Shown: positions 35,446 through 44,519 of the stretch, in pieces
How positions within the stretch are numbered: position 1 is the stretch's first letter
How the letters are laid out: every line of letters starts with the position of its first letter
Assembly (NCBI RefSeq): GCF_021729845.1
Contig: NZ_CP063397.1
Coordinates: 3,300,001 to 3,364,000, forward strand
Length of the DNA stretch: 64,000 nucleotides
Origin: Rhizobium sp. SL42
GTDB lineage: Bacteria; Pseudomonadota; Alphaproteobacteria; Rhizobiales; Rhizobiaceae
Reading direction: 5' to 3'
Notes under the pieces: generated by a model
The model's input: the letters and a program-made list of their open reading frames with translations, nothing else
What the model was told of the DNA's origin: nothing
Database searches by the model: none
Position numbers and translations under genes: made by a program

Positions 35446-36405
35446 ATGAGAGACAATATCTATTGCGTTTTTTGCGTCCTGCTGACATTGGCGCTGGCGG
35501 CGCTCGGCATGCGCTACGTGACCGAGCTTTGGTTGTTTTCCTTCTTTTTCAGCCTGCAGCTGCAGATCAGCCTGATCGTTCTTGCCGGCATCCTCCTCTG
35601 TCTCCTGGTAAAACGCGGCGCCTATGCATGGATCTTGCTGGCAAGCTGCCTCGCCCTGATCGGCCACAGCCTGTGGATGAAGCGCGAATTCATCGCCAGC
35701 CCCTTGCCGGCTGAAGCCATCGCCAACGCCCCTCGCCTGCGCATCCTCAGCTTCAACATCCTCAACGACAATGTCGAGAATGCCGCAAATATCGCCGACA
35801 TGATCCAGGGGTCGCAAGCGGATGTGGTCTACATCATGGAGGCCAATCCGCTTTTTGGCCAGCTCGACCGGCTCGGCGAAACCTACCCCTACCGCATCGG
35901 CTGCGGCATCGAGACCCCGACCTGTGACCTGATGATGCTGTCCAAGCATCCAATCCGGGCCGGCCGTTACGACGAACTCAGCGATCTGCGCGCCGACCGC
36001 TTTGCCGAAATCGAGATCGAGGTTGCCGGCCGCAAGATCAGCCTTCTCGCGGCCCACCTGTCGAAACCGTATTTCGACGATTATCACAGCATCGAACTGG
36101 ACAACCTCATCCTGGGACTGAACGACGCCAAGGGCAGTGTCATCTTGGCCGGCGATTTCAATTCGGACAGCATCGCGCCGGACATGCAACGTTTTTTGCG
36201 CCGCTCCGGCCTGCGCAAAGTCGGCCTAGAACCCGCGACCTGGCCGATCGAAGCCGGCATGGCCGGGATTGCGATCGATCACATCTTCATCGGCAAGGAG
36301 TTCGCGCCACTGTCGCTCAAGCGCCTCGACGAGAGCTATGGCTCAAACCATTTCGGCCTTGTGGCCGACGTGGCACTGATCGGTGAACCCCAGCCCGACA
36401 GCTGA
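35446..36405 (+). CDS. Membrane-anchored endonuclease/exonuclease/phosphatase-family protein
   Basis: 319-residue protein with two or three N-terminal transmembrane segments (about 1-75) and a C-terminal EEP domain. The catalytic motifs are RILSFNILNDNVENAANIADMIQGSQADVVYIMEANP, AAHLSKPYF, ILAGDFNSD and AIDHIFIG with a final SNHFGLVADV. The active domain probably faces the periplasm or outer face. Substrate, phospholipid or nucleic acid, is unknown. Start is uncertain: ATG 35446 or 35431. It diverges from petA; the 283-bp gap between should hold both promoters. Confidence 0.85.
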   Translation: MRDNIYCVFCVLLTLALAALGMRYVTELWLFSFFFSLQLQISLIVLAGILLCLLVKRGAYAWILLASCLALIGHSLWMKREFIASPLPAEAIANAPRLRILSFNILNDNVENAANIADMIQGSQADVVYIMEANPLFGQLDRLGETYPYRIGCGIETPTCDLMMLSKHPIRAGRYDELSDLRADRFAEIEIEVAGRKISLLAAHLSKPYFDDYHSIELDNLILGLNDAKGSVILAGDFNSDSIAPDMQRFLRRSGLRKVGLEPATWPIEAGMAGIAIDHIFIGKEFAPLSLKRLDESYGSNHFGLVADVALIGEPQPDS

Positions 36406-36415
36406 TCGCGACGTG

Positions 36416-36432
36416 TCGCTGCCAGCGATTTT
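36416..36432 (+). terminator. Weak terminator after the EEP gene
   Basis: Short stem TCGCT / AGCGA with loop GCC followed by TTTT, 10 bases after the EEP stop and before the convergent ABC transporter gene. Confidence 0.35.
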
Positions 36433-36459
36433 CCCCGCGCACGTTATGGCAGGCACGCA

Positions 36460-38331
36460 TCAGGCCTGCTCGACAACACCCTTGGTATCGAGGAAACCGC
36501 CGGATTGCCGTGCCCAGAGCTCCGAATAGAGCCCGCCCCGCGCAACAAGATCGGAATGTGTGCCCTGTTCGATGATCCGGCCCTTGTCCATCACGACGAG
36601 GCGATCCAGCGCGGCAATGGTCGATAGCCGGTGGGCTATGGCCAGGACCGTCTTCCCCTGCATCAGCTTGTCGAGGTTGGACTGGATCGCCGCTTCGACT
36701 TCCGAATCGAGCGCCGACGTCGCCTCGTCCAGAACGAGGATCGGTGCATCCTTCAGCATCACACGGGCAATCGCGACCCGCTGGCGCTGCCCACCCGAAA
36801 GTTTCACCCCGCGCTCGCCGACATGCGCATCGAAAGCCTTGCGTCCGCGTTGGTCCTCCAGCCGCTGGATAAAATCGAGCGCCTCGGCCCTGTCCGCTGC
36901 TTTCAGCAGCTGCTCGTCCGACGCGTCTTCGCGTCCGAATACGATATTGTCGCGGATCGAGCGGTGCAGCAGCGCCGTATCCTGCGTTACCATGCCGATC
37001 TGCGACCGCAGGCTCTCCTGCGTTACCGTCGAGATATCCTGGCCGTCGATCATGATGCGGCCGCCCTCGACGTCGTAGAAACGCAGGAGAAGATTGACGA
37101 GGGTCGACTTCCCGGCCCCGGAACGGCCGACGATGCCAACCTTTTCGCCCGGCGCAATGGTCAGCGTCAGATGATCGATCACGCCCTTCTTGCGGCCATA
37201 GTGAAAGCTCAAATCCTCGAAGCGGATCTCGGGCGACACGACCCTCAGCGCCGTAGCGCCGGCGCGGTCGGTAAGGTCGATAGGCTTGGCGATCAGCTCG
37301 GCGGAATTCTGGATCGTGCCGATATTGCGCATGATGCTGTTGAGCTGCGTCATCATCCGGCCGAGCAGCATGTTGAGCCGCAGCACGAGGCCGAGCGTGA
37401 ACGCGACCCCGCCGCCGGTGATCGCGCCGGAAAACCACAGATCGATCGAAATTGCAGCGACCATCACGATCATCACCCCGGACAGGATGGCAAGCGAGGC
37501 CCGGACGCCCGTCAGAAGTCGCGCAAAGGGCCTCAGCGTGTCCTGGAAACGATCAAAGCCCGCCTTGATATAGTGGTCGTTCTGCCGCTCCTTGCCGAAC
37601 AGCTTCAGCGTCTGGATATTGGAATAGCTGTCCACCAGACGTCCATTCAACATCGACGATGCTTCGGCCGATTCCTTGGCGTGATAACGGATGCGCGGGA
37701 CGAACAGGCGCGCAAGCACGAGGAAGATCGCGATCCAGGCGCCGATGACTGCCGACAGCCGCCAGTCGAGCTGCGCAACCAGGGCCATGGTCGAGATCGT
37801 GTAGATCACCATGAACCAGACCACCTGCAGCAGCGAGGTCAGCAGATCCCCGGTCGACTGACCTGCGGACCACACCTTGGTGACGATGCGTCCGGCAAAA
37901 TCATTCTGAAAGAACGAAAGCGATTGCCGCGCGACATGCGCATAGGCCTGCCAGCGCACCAGATTGAAGAAGTTGAGGACGATCACCTGTTCTTCTACCA
38001 GCGCACCGATCGTCACGACGATGAATCGACCGGCGAGCATGACCAGAGCCATGGCGGCAAGCTCGCCACCATGGGCCGCGATCAACCCCTCCCATCCGGC
38101 ATCCCTGGGCACGGTATCGAGCACATCGACCAACCGGCCGACAAACCAGAACAGGCCGGCCTCCAGCACTGCGATCGAACCGCCGAATACCGCCATGAGC
38201 AGGAAAGCAAGCTTCGCCTGGCTGACATAGAACCAGACGAACGCCCACGTCTTCTCCGGCGGACGCAAATTGTCCACGCGGGAAAAAGGATCGAGCCAAT
38301 TTTCGAAGAGACGAGCAACAGAATTAAACAT
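36460..38331 (-). CDS. ABC-type exporter, fused permease-ATPase (copy 1)
   Basis: 623-residue half-transporter. Six transmembrane segments (about 1-330) precede the ATPase domain. Walker A is GRSGAGKSTLVN, the ABC signature is LSGGQRQRVAIARVML, Walker B is ILVLDEATSALDSE, with H-loop IAHRLSTIAALD. The pattern is that of MsbA-like exporters working as homodimers. It is strikingly similar to the gene at 41667. The substrate could be a lipid, peptide or drug. A minus-strand terminator for the upstream chemoreceptor separates it from that gene. Confidence 0.92.
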   Translation of the reverse strand: MFNSVARLFENWLDPFSRVDNLRPPEKTWAFVWFYVSQAKLAFLLMAVFGGSIAVLEAGLFWFVGRLVDVLDTVPRDAGWEGLIAAHGGELAAMALVMLAGRFIVVTIGALVEEQVIVLNFFNLVRWQAYAHVARQSLSFFQNDFAGRIVTKVWSAGQSTGDLLTSLLQVVWFMVIYTISTMALVAQLDWRLSAVIGAWIAIFLVLARLFVPRIRYHAKESAEASSMLNGRLVDSYSNIQTLKLFGKERQNDHYIKAGFDRFQDTLRPFARLLTGVRASLAILSGVMIVMVAAISIDLWFSGAITGGGVAFTLGLVLRLNMLLGRMMTQLNSIMRNIGTIQNSAELIAKPIDLTDRAGATALRVVSPEIRFEDLSFHYGRKKGVIDHLTLTIAPGEKVGIVGRSGAGKSTLVNLLLRFYDVEGGRIMIDGQDISTVTQESLRSQIGMVTQDTALLHRSIRDNIVFGREDASDEQLLKAADRAEALDFIQRLEDQRGRKAFDAHVGERGVKLSGGQRQRVAIARVMLKDAPILVLDEATSALDSEVEAAIQSNLDKLMQGKTVLAIAHRLSTIAALDRLVVMDKGRIIEQGTHSDLVARGGLYSELWARQSGGFLDTKGVVEQA

Positions 38332-38404
38332 GCAATGCGATATAGGCGGTTTCGACCGTCAGGCAAAGCAAGCCGGCCATTACATTTGCGTAATATCGAC
38401 AGCG

Positions 38405-38434
38405 CAAAAACGGCAACGGCGGCCGAAGCCGCCG
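38405..38434 (-). terminator. Terminator of the chemoreceptor gene
   Basis: On the minus strand: 7-bp stem CGGCGGC / GCCGCCG with the stable loop TTCG, then TTGCCGTTTTTGCG. The T-run is offset by six bases from the stem. Confidence 0.5.
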
Positions 38435-38477
38435 AACCACCAGGTGTTTGCCGGGACTGCGCCCGATCAGGCGGTCG

Positions 38478-40379
38478 TCAACGCCGCCGGGCAGCCGTGG
38501 CTGCACCGCCGAAAGCAGAAGCCAGCCTATCGTTCATCGCACGCGCCGGTGAAGCAACAGGACGCGAGGCCGATGTCGCGGCATGGAGATCTGCGCGCCC
38601 CTCGCCCAGCCTGAACTGCGCCAGCAAGGCGTTGAGCGCGGCCGCCTGTGCTGCAAGGCTGTGGCTGGCGGCCGTCGTCTGTTCGACCATCGCCGCATTC
38701 TGCTGTGTACCCTGGTCCATCTCGTTCACCGACATATTGATCTCGGAAAGACCGGTCGACTGTTCGCGTGCCGATACCGCGATGGAGGCGACGTTGTTGT
38801 TGATCTGTTGAACCTCCGTCACGATCGACTGCAATGCCTTGCCGGTCTGGCCGACCAGATCGACGCCATCGCGGACCTTCTCGCCGGATGCGATGATCAA
38901 TGCCTTGATTTCCCGCGCCGCCTTTGCCGAGCGCTGGGCCAGTTCGCGCACTTCCTGCGCCACAACGGCAAAGCCCTTGCCCGCCTCGCCGGCACGAGCC
39001 GCTTCGACCCCGGCATTCAGCGCCAGAAGGTTGGTCTGGAAGGCGATATCGTCGATCACGCCGATGATGTTGCCGATCTCGCTCGACGACTTCTCGATCG
39101 CCTCCATCGCATTGACCGCCTGATCCACGATCTCACCCGAGCGCTCGGCGCCGTGGCGGGTCTGTTCCACCAGCTTGCCCGCCTCGCCGGCGCGGTTGGC
39201 TGAATCCTTCACTGCGGTGGTCACTTGCTCCAGCGCAGCGGCGGTTTCCTCGACGGACGCAGCCTGCTGCTCGGTCCGGCGGGACAGATCATTGGCGGCG
39301 GAACGGATCTCATTGGCGCCGGCATCGATCATCCGGGCATTCTCGCCGACGGACTGCAGCACAGATTGCAGTTTTGCCACCGACTCGTTGAAATTGGCAC
39401 GCAGTGGCTCAAGCTGGCCGGCAAACGGAATGTCCAGACGGAATGTCATGTCGCCATCGGACAGACCCTTCAGGCCACGCGCAATACTCTCGACAGCAAA
39501 CGAGACGTCGGCGGCGGCACGAGCATTGTGTTCCTCCCGGGCAAGGCGCTCGCTTTCGCTGATGGAGCGATTGTTTTCGGTTTCCAGTTCCAGCCGCTCG
39601 CGTGCGACGGCATTGTCGCGGAACACGGAAACGGCAGCGGCCATTTCGCCGATTTCGTCATGACGATCCGTATGCGGTATCGAAATCTCGTTATTGCCGG
39701 ACGCAAGCATGTTCATCGAGTGGGTAATCGCGCCGATCGGGCGCGTGACGCGGACGAGGCTCAGCAATGCCGCACCGGCAGCAACCACAGCAGCAAGCAC
39801 AATGGCGCCGATGGTGGTGATGTAGGCGAACTCGGCTGCAAGCGCTGCGGCCTTCTGATCGTCATGGCTCCTGGCGCCGATTTCGTTGATCATGTCCTGC
39901 ATGATAGTGCCGGCCTCGCCACCAATCGGAATCATCTCCGCGATGATGGCCTTTGCTTCATAGACGCGCGACGCCTTGAACACGGTGACGAACTTTTCGC
40001 CCAGCGCATCATACGTGGACAGGACTGCGTTCAGCTTGTCCATGCTCGCCTTCGTCGACGGGTCGGAAATCCTGTCGCTGAATGCCTTGAAAGCGTCTGC
40101 GCGCTCCGCGACCTTGCTTTGCAACTGCTCAAGCGTCCGCTTCTGGTCTGCGGCATTGCTGGCGGTCAGCGTCATCAGGTAAAGCCGGCGCACTTCGGAC
40201 AAGAGCCTGTCCAGATTTGCCGTCATCAGCGATTGCTCCATCCGGTCTCCCAGCTTCTCGGCCTGAGCGTTGAGCTCGGATACGGAGCGCATCCCCAGCA
40301 CGCCCTGCAGCAGGAGGAGAACGACGACGAGCGCAAAAAGCGCCGGTATGAGGAATTTGATTTTGACTTTGCTGAACAT
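38478..40379 (-). CDS. Methyl-accepting chemotaxis protein
   Basis: 633-residue chemoreceptor. A membrane segment at about 8-30 and another at about 188-210 flank a four-helix-bundle type periplasmic sensor ([35 protein letters not shown]...). HAMP regions follow (about 211-265 and again near 300-345). The signalling domain holds the tip hairpin [51 protein letters not shown]. There is no C-terminal CheR pentapeptide. It should feed CheA; ligand unknown. It lies between two similar ABC exporters and a YdcZ pair, and appears to be a single-gene unit. Confidence 0.95.
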   Translation of the reverse strand: MFSKVKIKFLIPALFALVVVLLLLQGVLGMRSVSELNAQAEKLGDRMEQSLMTANLDRLLSEVRRLYLMTLTASNAADQKRTLEQLQSKVAERADAFKAFSDRISDPSTKASMDKLNAVLSTYDALGEKFVTVFKASRVYEAKAIIAEMIPIGGEAGTIMQDMINEIGARSHDDQKAAALAAEFAYITTIGAIVLAAVVAAGAALLSLVRVTRPIGAITHSMNMLASGNNEISIPHTDRHDEIGEMAAAVSVFRDNAVARERLELETENNRSISESERLAREEHNARAAADVSFAVESIARGLKGLSDGDMTFRLDIPFAGQLEPLRANFNESVAKLQSVLQSVGENARMIDAGANEIRSAANDLSRRTEQQAASVEETAAALEQVTTAVKDSANRAGEAGKLVEQTRHGAERSGEIVDQAVNAMEAIEKSSSEIGNIIGVIDDIAFQTNLLALNAGVEAARAGEAGKGFAVVAQEVRELAQRSAKAAREIKALIIASGEKVRDGVDLVGQTGKALQSIVTEVQQINNNVASIAVSAREQSTGLSEINMSVNEMDQGTQQNAAMVEQTTAASHSLAAQAAALNALLAQFRLGEGRADLHAATSASRPVASPARAMNDRLASAFGGAATAARRR

Positions 40380-40616
40380 CTGAAAACCGCAATCTGAGCT
40401 TGATGGATATCGCCCTGTCTTGGCAGCTTAAACTAAAGAAAAAATTACCTCGGATGGCGAAGTCCAGCACTGCGCAGCCACCATAAGTCATTGTAAAATT
40501 AGAATATTGCGAAAATCAAACGAGCGACGGAACTGCCTCATGCCGCTTCGGTCAGGGTGAGCCTGTGGGCCTCAAGAAGAAGAGTGCCGGGCAATCCTGC
40601 GCCGTCCAGTCTGCTC

Positions 40617-41039
40617 CTATCGCGAGAAACGCGTCAGGTAGATTCCAAGCAGGATCAGCATCACGCCGATCACCTGACCGACATGAAGACCCGATGCAAC
40701 CTGCAACTGGTCGATCAGCAGCCCGGCGATCATCTGCCCGCCGATGATCAACAGCGCCGAACGGGCAGCGCCGATGCGCGGAAACACATAGGAACTGACG
40801 GCGACAAAACCCGCCCCGATGATGCCGCCGGTAAACGCCCAGCCCGGCGCGAGTCCAAGAGTGTGGAAATTGCCGCGTTCGAACAGCAACACGAACACGG
40901 TGAGTAGCAGGAAGCCACTCAGGTGGTTCCAGAACGATGCTCTGAACGCACCGCGATCCATGCCGAGGCGGCCGTTGATCGAGCGCGACATGCCGACGAA
41001 GGCGCCGGCAGAAAGCGCGATCAAAATATAGCCGATCAT
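40617..41039 (-). CDS. YdcZ-family (DMT) small membrane transporter subunit
   Basis: 140-residue protein with about five transmembrane segments of the YdcZ/DUF606 family, part of the drug/metabolite transporter superfamily. Typical stretches are IGYILIALSAGAFVGMSRSINGRLG and IGAARSALLIIGGQMIAGLLIDQL. Its ATG overlaps the stop of the neighbouring gene by four bases. Two such five-helix subunits probably assemble as an antiparallel heterodimer. The substrate is unknown. Confidence 0.85.
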   Translation of the reverse strand: MIGYILIALSAGAFVGMSRSINGRLGMDRGAFRASFWNHLSGFLLLTVFVLLFERGNFHTLGLAPGWAFTGGIIGAGFVAVSSYVFPRIGAARSALLIIGGQMIAGLLIDQLQVASGLHVGQVIGVMLILLGIYLTRFSR

Positions 41040-41518
41040 GACGCGCCTCCCGAATAGATCACCAGCGCGCTGCCCATCGTGACGAGCAAGGCGGCCAGCA
41101 GGTCGAAACGGTTGAGCGGGCGTTTGGGGGTACCGAACCAGCCCCACAGGTCGGAAAGGAGACTGAACAGGATCTGCCCGACAAGCATCAGCGACAGTGC
41201 ACCGGCCAGGGCAAGGCTGGAATTGACCGCGATGGACCCCAGCGCAACGGCAAGCGCGCCCGGCGCTCCGCCGAAATAGGACCAGCGTGGCGGTTTGCCG
41301 GCATTGATGGCCGGGTCAGCCGGTTTCGAAGACCAGACCCGGGTAGCCTGCAAGAGCAAGACCGCCACGACTGCCCCGACGCCGTGCACGACCCAGGAGG
41401 CGATGAACGGGGTTGAATAGCTGGCAAGCCCGCTGTTCAACGTGACCATCACCGCCAGCATGCCCCCAGCAACGGCCGCCCAGATCCAGTCGAGATATTG
41501 CCGCATCGGCTTCGCCAT
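41036..41518 (-). CDS. YdcZ-family (DMT) small membrane transporter subunit
   Basis: 160-residue partner of the preceding gene, with about five transmembrane segments: WIWAAVAGGMLAVMVTLNSGLASYSTPFIASWVVHGVGAVVAVLLLQ and GALAVALGSIAVNSSLALAGALSLMLVGQILFSLL. Both share the DMT pattern, and the two genes overlap. Start at 41518; an internal ATG (MRQYLDW) five codons on is an alternative. Confidence 0.83.
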   Translation of the reverse strand: MAKPMRQYLDWIWAAVAGGMLAVMVTLNSGLASYSTPFIASWVVHGVGAVVAVLLLQATRVWSSKPADPAINAGKPPRWSYFGGAPGALAVALGSIAVNSSLALAGALSLMLVGQILFSLLSDLWGWFGTPKRPLNRFDLLAALLVTMGSALVIYSGGAS

Positions 41519-41666
41519 TTCATTGATTTCGGAGTGCGTTTAGCACCCGAATAAGCATGCGGACAGGCAATGCCAATCGACATTTCCTGATCCGGGTGCA
41601 GAAAAACTCGAACGCGCCGCCGGATGAATGGCGACGCGTTGCGGCAGTAAGGGGGAAACGGCGGTA

Positions 41667-43526
41667 TTACTCCGCCGCCTCGTCGGTTTCGTCGCCGTCC
41701 TCGGCTGCCAGGAAGCCGCCGGACTGGCGGTTCCAGAGGTCGGCATACACCCCGCCCAGCGCCACCAGTTCCTGGTGAGAACCACTTTCGATGATCCGCC
41801 CCTTGTCGAGCACGATCAGCCGATCCATCTGGGTCAGGGTCGACAGGCGATGTGCGATCGCGATCACCGTCTTGTCCTCGATCAGCTTGAACAGGCTTTC
41901 CTGGATCGCCGCCTCGACTTCCGAATCGAGCGCCGACGTCGCCTCGTCGAGCACCAGAACTGGCGCATCCTTGAGGAAGACGCGTGCGATCGCGATCCGC
42001 TGGCGCTGGCCACCGGACAGCTTCACACCGCGTTCGCCGACATGGGCATCAAGCCCTGTCCTGCCCTGCTGATCGGCCAGCGTCTGGATGAAGTCCCAGG
42101 CATTGGCGCGGCGTGCCGCATCGATCACCTCGACATCCGTGGCATCCGGCCGGCCATAGGCGATATTGTCGCGGATCGAGCGGTGCAGCAATGAGGTATC
42201 CTGGGTGACAACACCGACCAGAGACCGCAGGCTGTCTTGCGAAACCTGGGAAATATCCTGCCCGTCCACAAGGATGCGCCCCTTTTCCAGGTCGTAGAAA
42301 CGCAGCAGAAGGTTGACCAGCGTTGTCTTGCCGGCGCCGGAACGACCGACCAGGCCGACCTTTTCGCCCGCCTTGATGGTCAGAGCAAAATCCTCGATCA
42401 CGCCGTTGCGCTTGCCGTAGTGGAAACCCACGCCGTCATAGACGATCTCGCCCCTCGGAGCAGTAAGGGCCTTGGCCGACGGCACGTCGACAATGTCATG
42501 CGCCGTGGTCATCATGCCCATGCCGTCATAGACGGTGCCGATGTTTTCAAACAGCGCCGCCACTTCCCACATGATCCATTGCGACATGCCGTTGATGCGC
42601 ATGGCAAGGCCGATGGCGATCGCGATCGCCCCGACCGACACCACGCCGTCGAGCCAGAACCAGATGCTGAGCGCCGAGATCGAAAACAGCACAAAGGCAT
42701 TGTTGATGTCGACGGCGACGTTGAGCAGCGTGATCTGCCGCATCTGGCGATGCACGGTATCGAGAAAGGCATTCATGCCTTCCTTGGCATAGCTCTCCTC
42801 GCGGCCGGCATGGGAAAACAGCTTTACCGTCGCAATATTGGTATAGCTGTCGACGATCCGGCCAGTCATCATCGAGCGCGCATCCGCCTGTTCGCTGGAC
42901 AGTTTGCGCAGCTTCGGGATGAAGAAGCGCAGGATCAGCACGTAGATGACGATCCACGCGGCGAGCGGCAGAACCAGGCGCCAGTCGACGGCCGCCACGA
43001 GGGCCAGCATCGAGACGAAGAAGCTGGTGGCATAGACGAAGACGTCGATGACCTTCATCGTCGATTCCCGGATCGACAAGGCCGTCTGCATCACCTTGGT
43101 CGAGACCCGTCCGGCAAACTCGTTGGCGAAGAAGGTCATCGAATGACGCAGCAGGAAGCGGTGCATCTGCCAGCGCGCGATCATCGGGAAATTGCCCGCC
43201 AGAACCTGGTGCATCGTGATCGAGTGGATAATGCCGACGAGCGGCAAGCCGACCAGCACCAGCGCGCCCATGGCGATCAGCCGCGAACCCTCGTTTTCAA
43301 GGAACGTCGTGCGGTCGGCATTCGACAGCCAGTCGACGATATTGCCGAGGAACTGGTAGAGGAACACTTCGCCCACCGCGATCAGCAGCGAACAAAGCCC
43401 AAGGAGCAGCAGCCAAGGCCATGCGGGCTTGGTGTAGTGCCAGCAAAAGGCAAACAGCCCCTTCGGCGGCAATGACGGCGCATCCGAAGGATAGGCATTC
43501 AAGCGGTTTTCAAACCACGAGAACAT
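41667..43526 (-). CDS. ABC-type exporter, fused permease-ATPase (copy 2)
   Basis: 619-residue half-transporter of the same build as the gene at 36460. Walker A GRSGAGKTTLVN, signature LSGGQRQRIAIARVFL, Walker B VLVLDEATSALDSE and H-loop IAHRLSTLTQMD are intact. The C-terminal ends nearly match (LWNRQSGGFL and LWARQSGGFL). They may be duplicates or form a heterodimer. I chose the ATG at 43526 because GGAG lies six bases upstream; the frame is open to 43565. Confidence 0.92.
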   Translation of the reverse strand: MFSWFENRLNAYPSDAPSLPPKGLFAFCWHYTKPAWPWLLLLGLCSLLIAVGEVFLYQFLGNIVDWLSNADRTTFLENEGSRLIAMGALVLVGLPLVGIIHSITMHQVLAGNFPMIARWQMHRFLLRHSMTFFANEFAGRVSTKVMQTALSIRESTMKVIDVFVYATSFFVSMLALVAAVDWRLVLPLAAWIVIYVLILRFFIPKLRKLSSEQADARSMMTGRIVDSYTNIATVKLFSHAGREESYAKEGMNAFLDTVHRQMRQITLLNVAVDINNAFVLFSISALSIWFWLDGVVSVGAIAIAIGLAMRINGMSQWIMWEVAALFENIGTVYDGMGMMTTAHDIVDVPSAKALTAPRGEIVYDGVGFHYGKRNGVIEDFALTIKAGEKVGLVGRSGAGKTTLVNLLLRFYDLEKGRILVDGQDISQVSQDSLRSLVGVVTQDTSLLHRSIRDNIAYGRPDATDVEVIDAARRANAWDFIQTLADQQGRTGLDAHVGERGVKLSGGQRQRIAIARVFLKDAPVLVLDEATSALDSEVEAAIQESLFKLIEDKTVIAIAHRLSTLTQMDRLIVLDKGRIIESGSHQELVALGGVYADLWNRQSGGFLAAEDGDETDEAAE

Positions 43527-43911
43527 GAGAAACTCCATGAAGAGCCGCGCGAGCGGACATGTCATCGGGACGTGTCGCGACTGTGCGAAATGTCAATGTT
43601 TGAGGCCACATAGGGCCGCAAGATGAATCAGTTTGGGAAATTCGATGGCGAAGGTTTCGCCGTCACGCAGGTCTGCCGGGGTTGGCAAGCAGGTGGGGCA
43701 CTGGCTTCAAACCGAAAAAATCCATCGATGGCCCTCCCTTGTGCGTGTTTCAGATGATCTTGTTGTAATCACCTCCGACACGCTTGCAAAGCGTCGAATG
43801 ACACTTGCCAGGGCATTCCGCTACAACTGTTGCAGACCGACAACAACCAGAGGGTTGAAGCGTGTCAACTGCTGCTTGAAGGCCATCATGGGCTGGCGTA
43901 GAACCCGCGTC
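43527..43911. other. Intergenic region between the ABC exporter and trmL
   Basis: 385 bp between divergent genes. I see no gene. A hairpin ACGCTT-GCA-AAGCGT occurs at about 43779-43793. The promoters of both flanking genes should lie here, but no element is clear enough to call. Confidence 0.4.
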
Positions 43912-44370
43912 ATGACAGCGCTCCGCATCGCCCTTTTCCAACCGGACATCCCCGGCAATACCGGCACAATCCTGCGCCTTGCCGCCTGCCTGGGATTGAA
44001 AGTCGACATCATCGAGCCGGCCGGCTTCGTGCTGTCGGACAAGAACCTGAAACGCGCCGGCATGGACTATCTCGCCAGCGTCGCCATGACGCGGCACGTC
44101 AACTGGGAGCAGTTCGACCAGTGGCGACGCAGCGAAAACCGCCGCCTCGTGCTTGCATCGACCAGGGCCGCGGAAGCCTATACCGGCTTTTCCTACCAGC
44201 CGGACGACATATTGCTGTTCGGTCGAGAAAGTGCCGGCGTGCCGGATCACGTTCACGACATGGCGGATGCACGTGTCATCATCCCCATGGTCGAGGGCCA
44301 GCGCTCCATCAATGTTGCCATGTCGGCGGCAATGATTACTGGCGAAGCTTTGCGCCAGATCGCGCTTTAG
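43912..44370 (+). CDS. trmL: tRNA (cytidine(34)-2'-O)-methyltransferase
   Basis: 152-residue SPOUT-fold enzyme that methylates the wobble ribose of certain leucine tRNAs. Signature parts are RIALFQPDIPGNTGTILRLAACLGLKVDIIEPAGF, the SAM-binding LLFGRESAGVPDHVHDMADARVIIPM, and the knot region VEGQRSINVAMSAAMITGEALRQ. Length is standard. The ATG at 43912 matches the family start; the frame is open upstream to 43633. Confidence 0.93.
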   Translation: MTALRIALFQPDIPGNTGTILRLAACLGLKVDIIEPAGFVLSDKNLKRAGMDYLASVAMTRHVNWEQFDQWRRSENRRLVLASTRAAEAYTGFSYQPDDILLFGRESAGVPDHVHDMADARVIIPMVEGQRSINVAMSAAMITGEALRQIAL

Positions 44371-44463
44371 GAGCGGGAAAAGGCAATCGTCAAGGAACCC
44401 GCCGTCCCGATCCGCTAGCTTCGATCCGGAAGAAAGCGATGGCGCGCAGCAATACAACTGCAA

Positions 44464-44492
44464 TTGCTAATTCATCTGAAACGGTCTATGTT
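44464..44492 (+). promoter_or_regulatory. Candidate promoter of the hydrolase-like gene
   Basis: TTGCTA (44464-44469), 17-bp spacer, TATGTT (44487-44492). It lies 28 bases upstream of the ATG at 44520, which is preceded by GGGAG. If real, it rules out the more upstream start at 44439. Confidence 0.5.
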
Positions 44493-44519
44493 GCAGCGCA
44501 GCAAAAACGGGAGATGGAA

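Noticed and set aside
36631..38811. 726-codon open frame on + opposite the ABC exporter
   Set aside because: Longer than the real gene, but its translation is low-complexity and rich in H, D, R and Q, as expected from the complement of GC-rich codons. The minus strand encodes an intact exporter with all ATPase motifs.
42237..43475. 412-codon open frame on + opposite the second ABC exporter
   Set aside because: Shadow frame of GC-rich coding DNA without recognisable motif.
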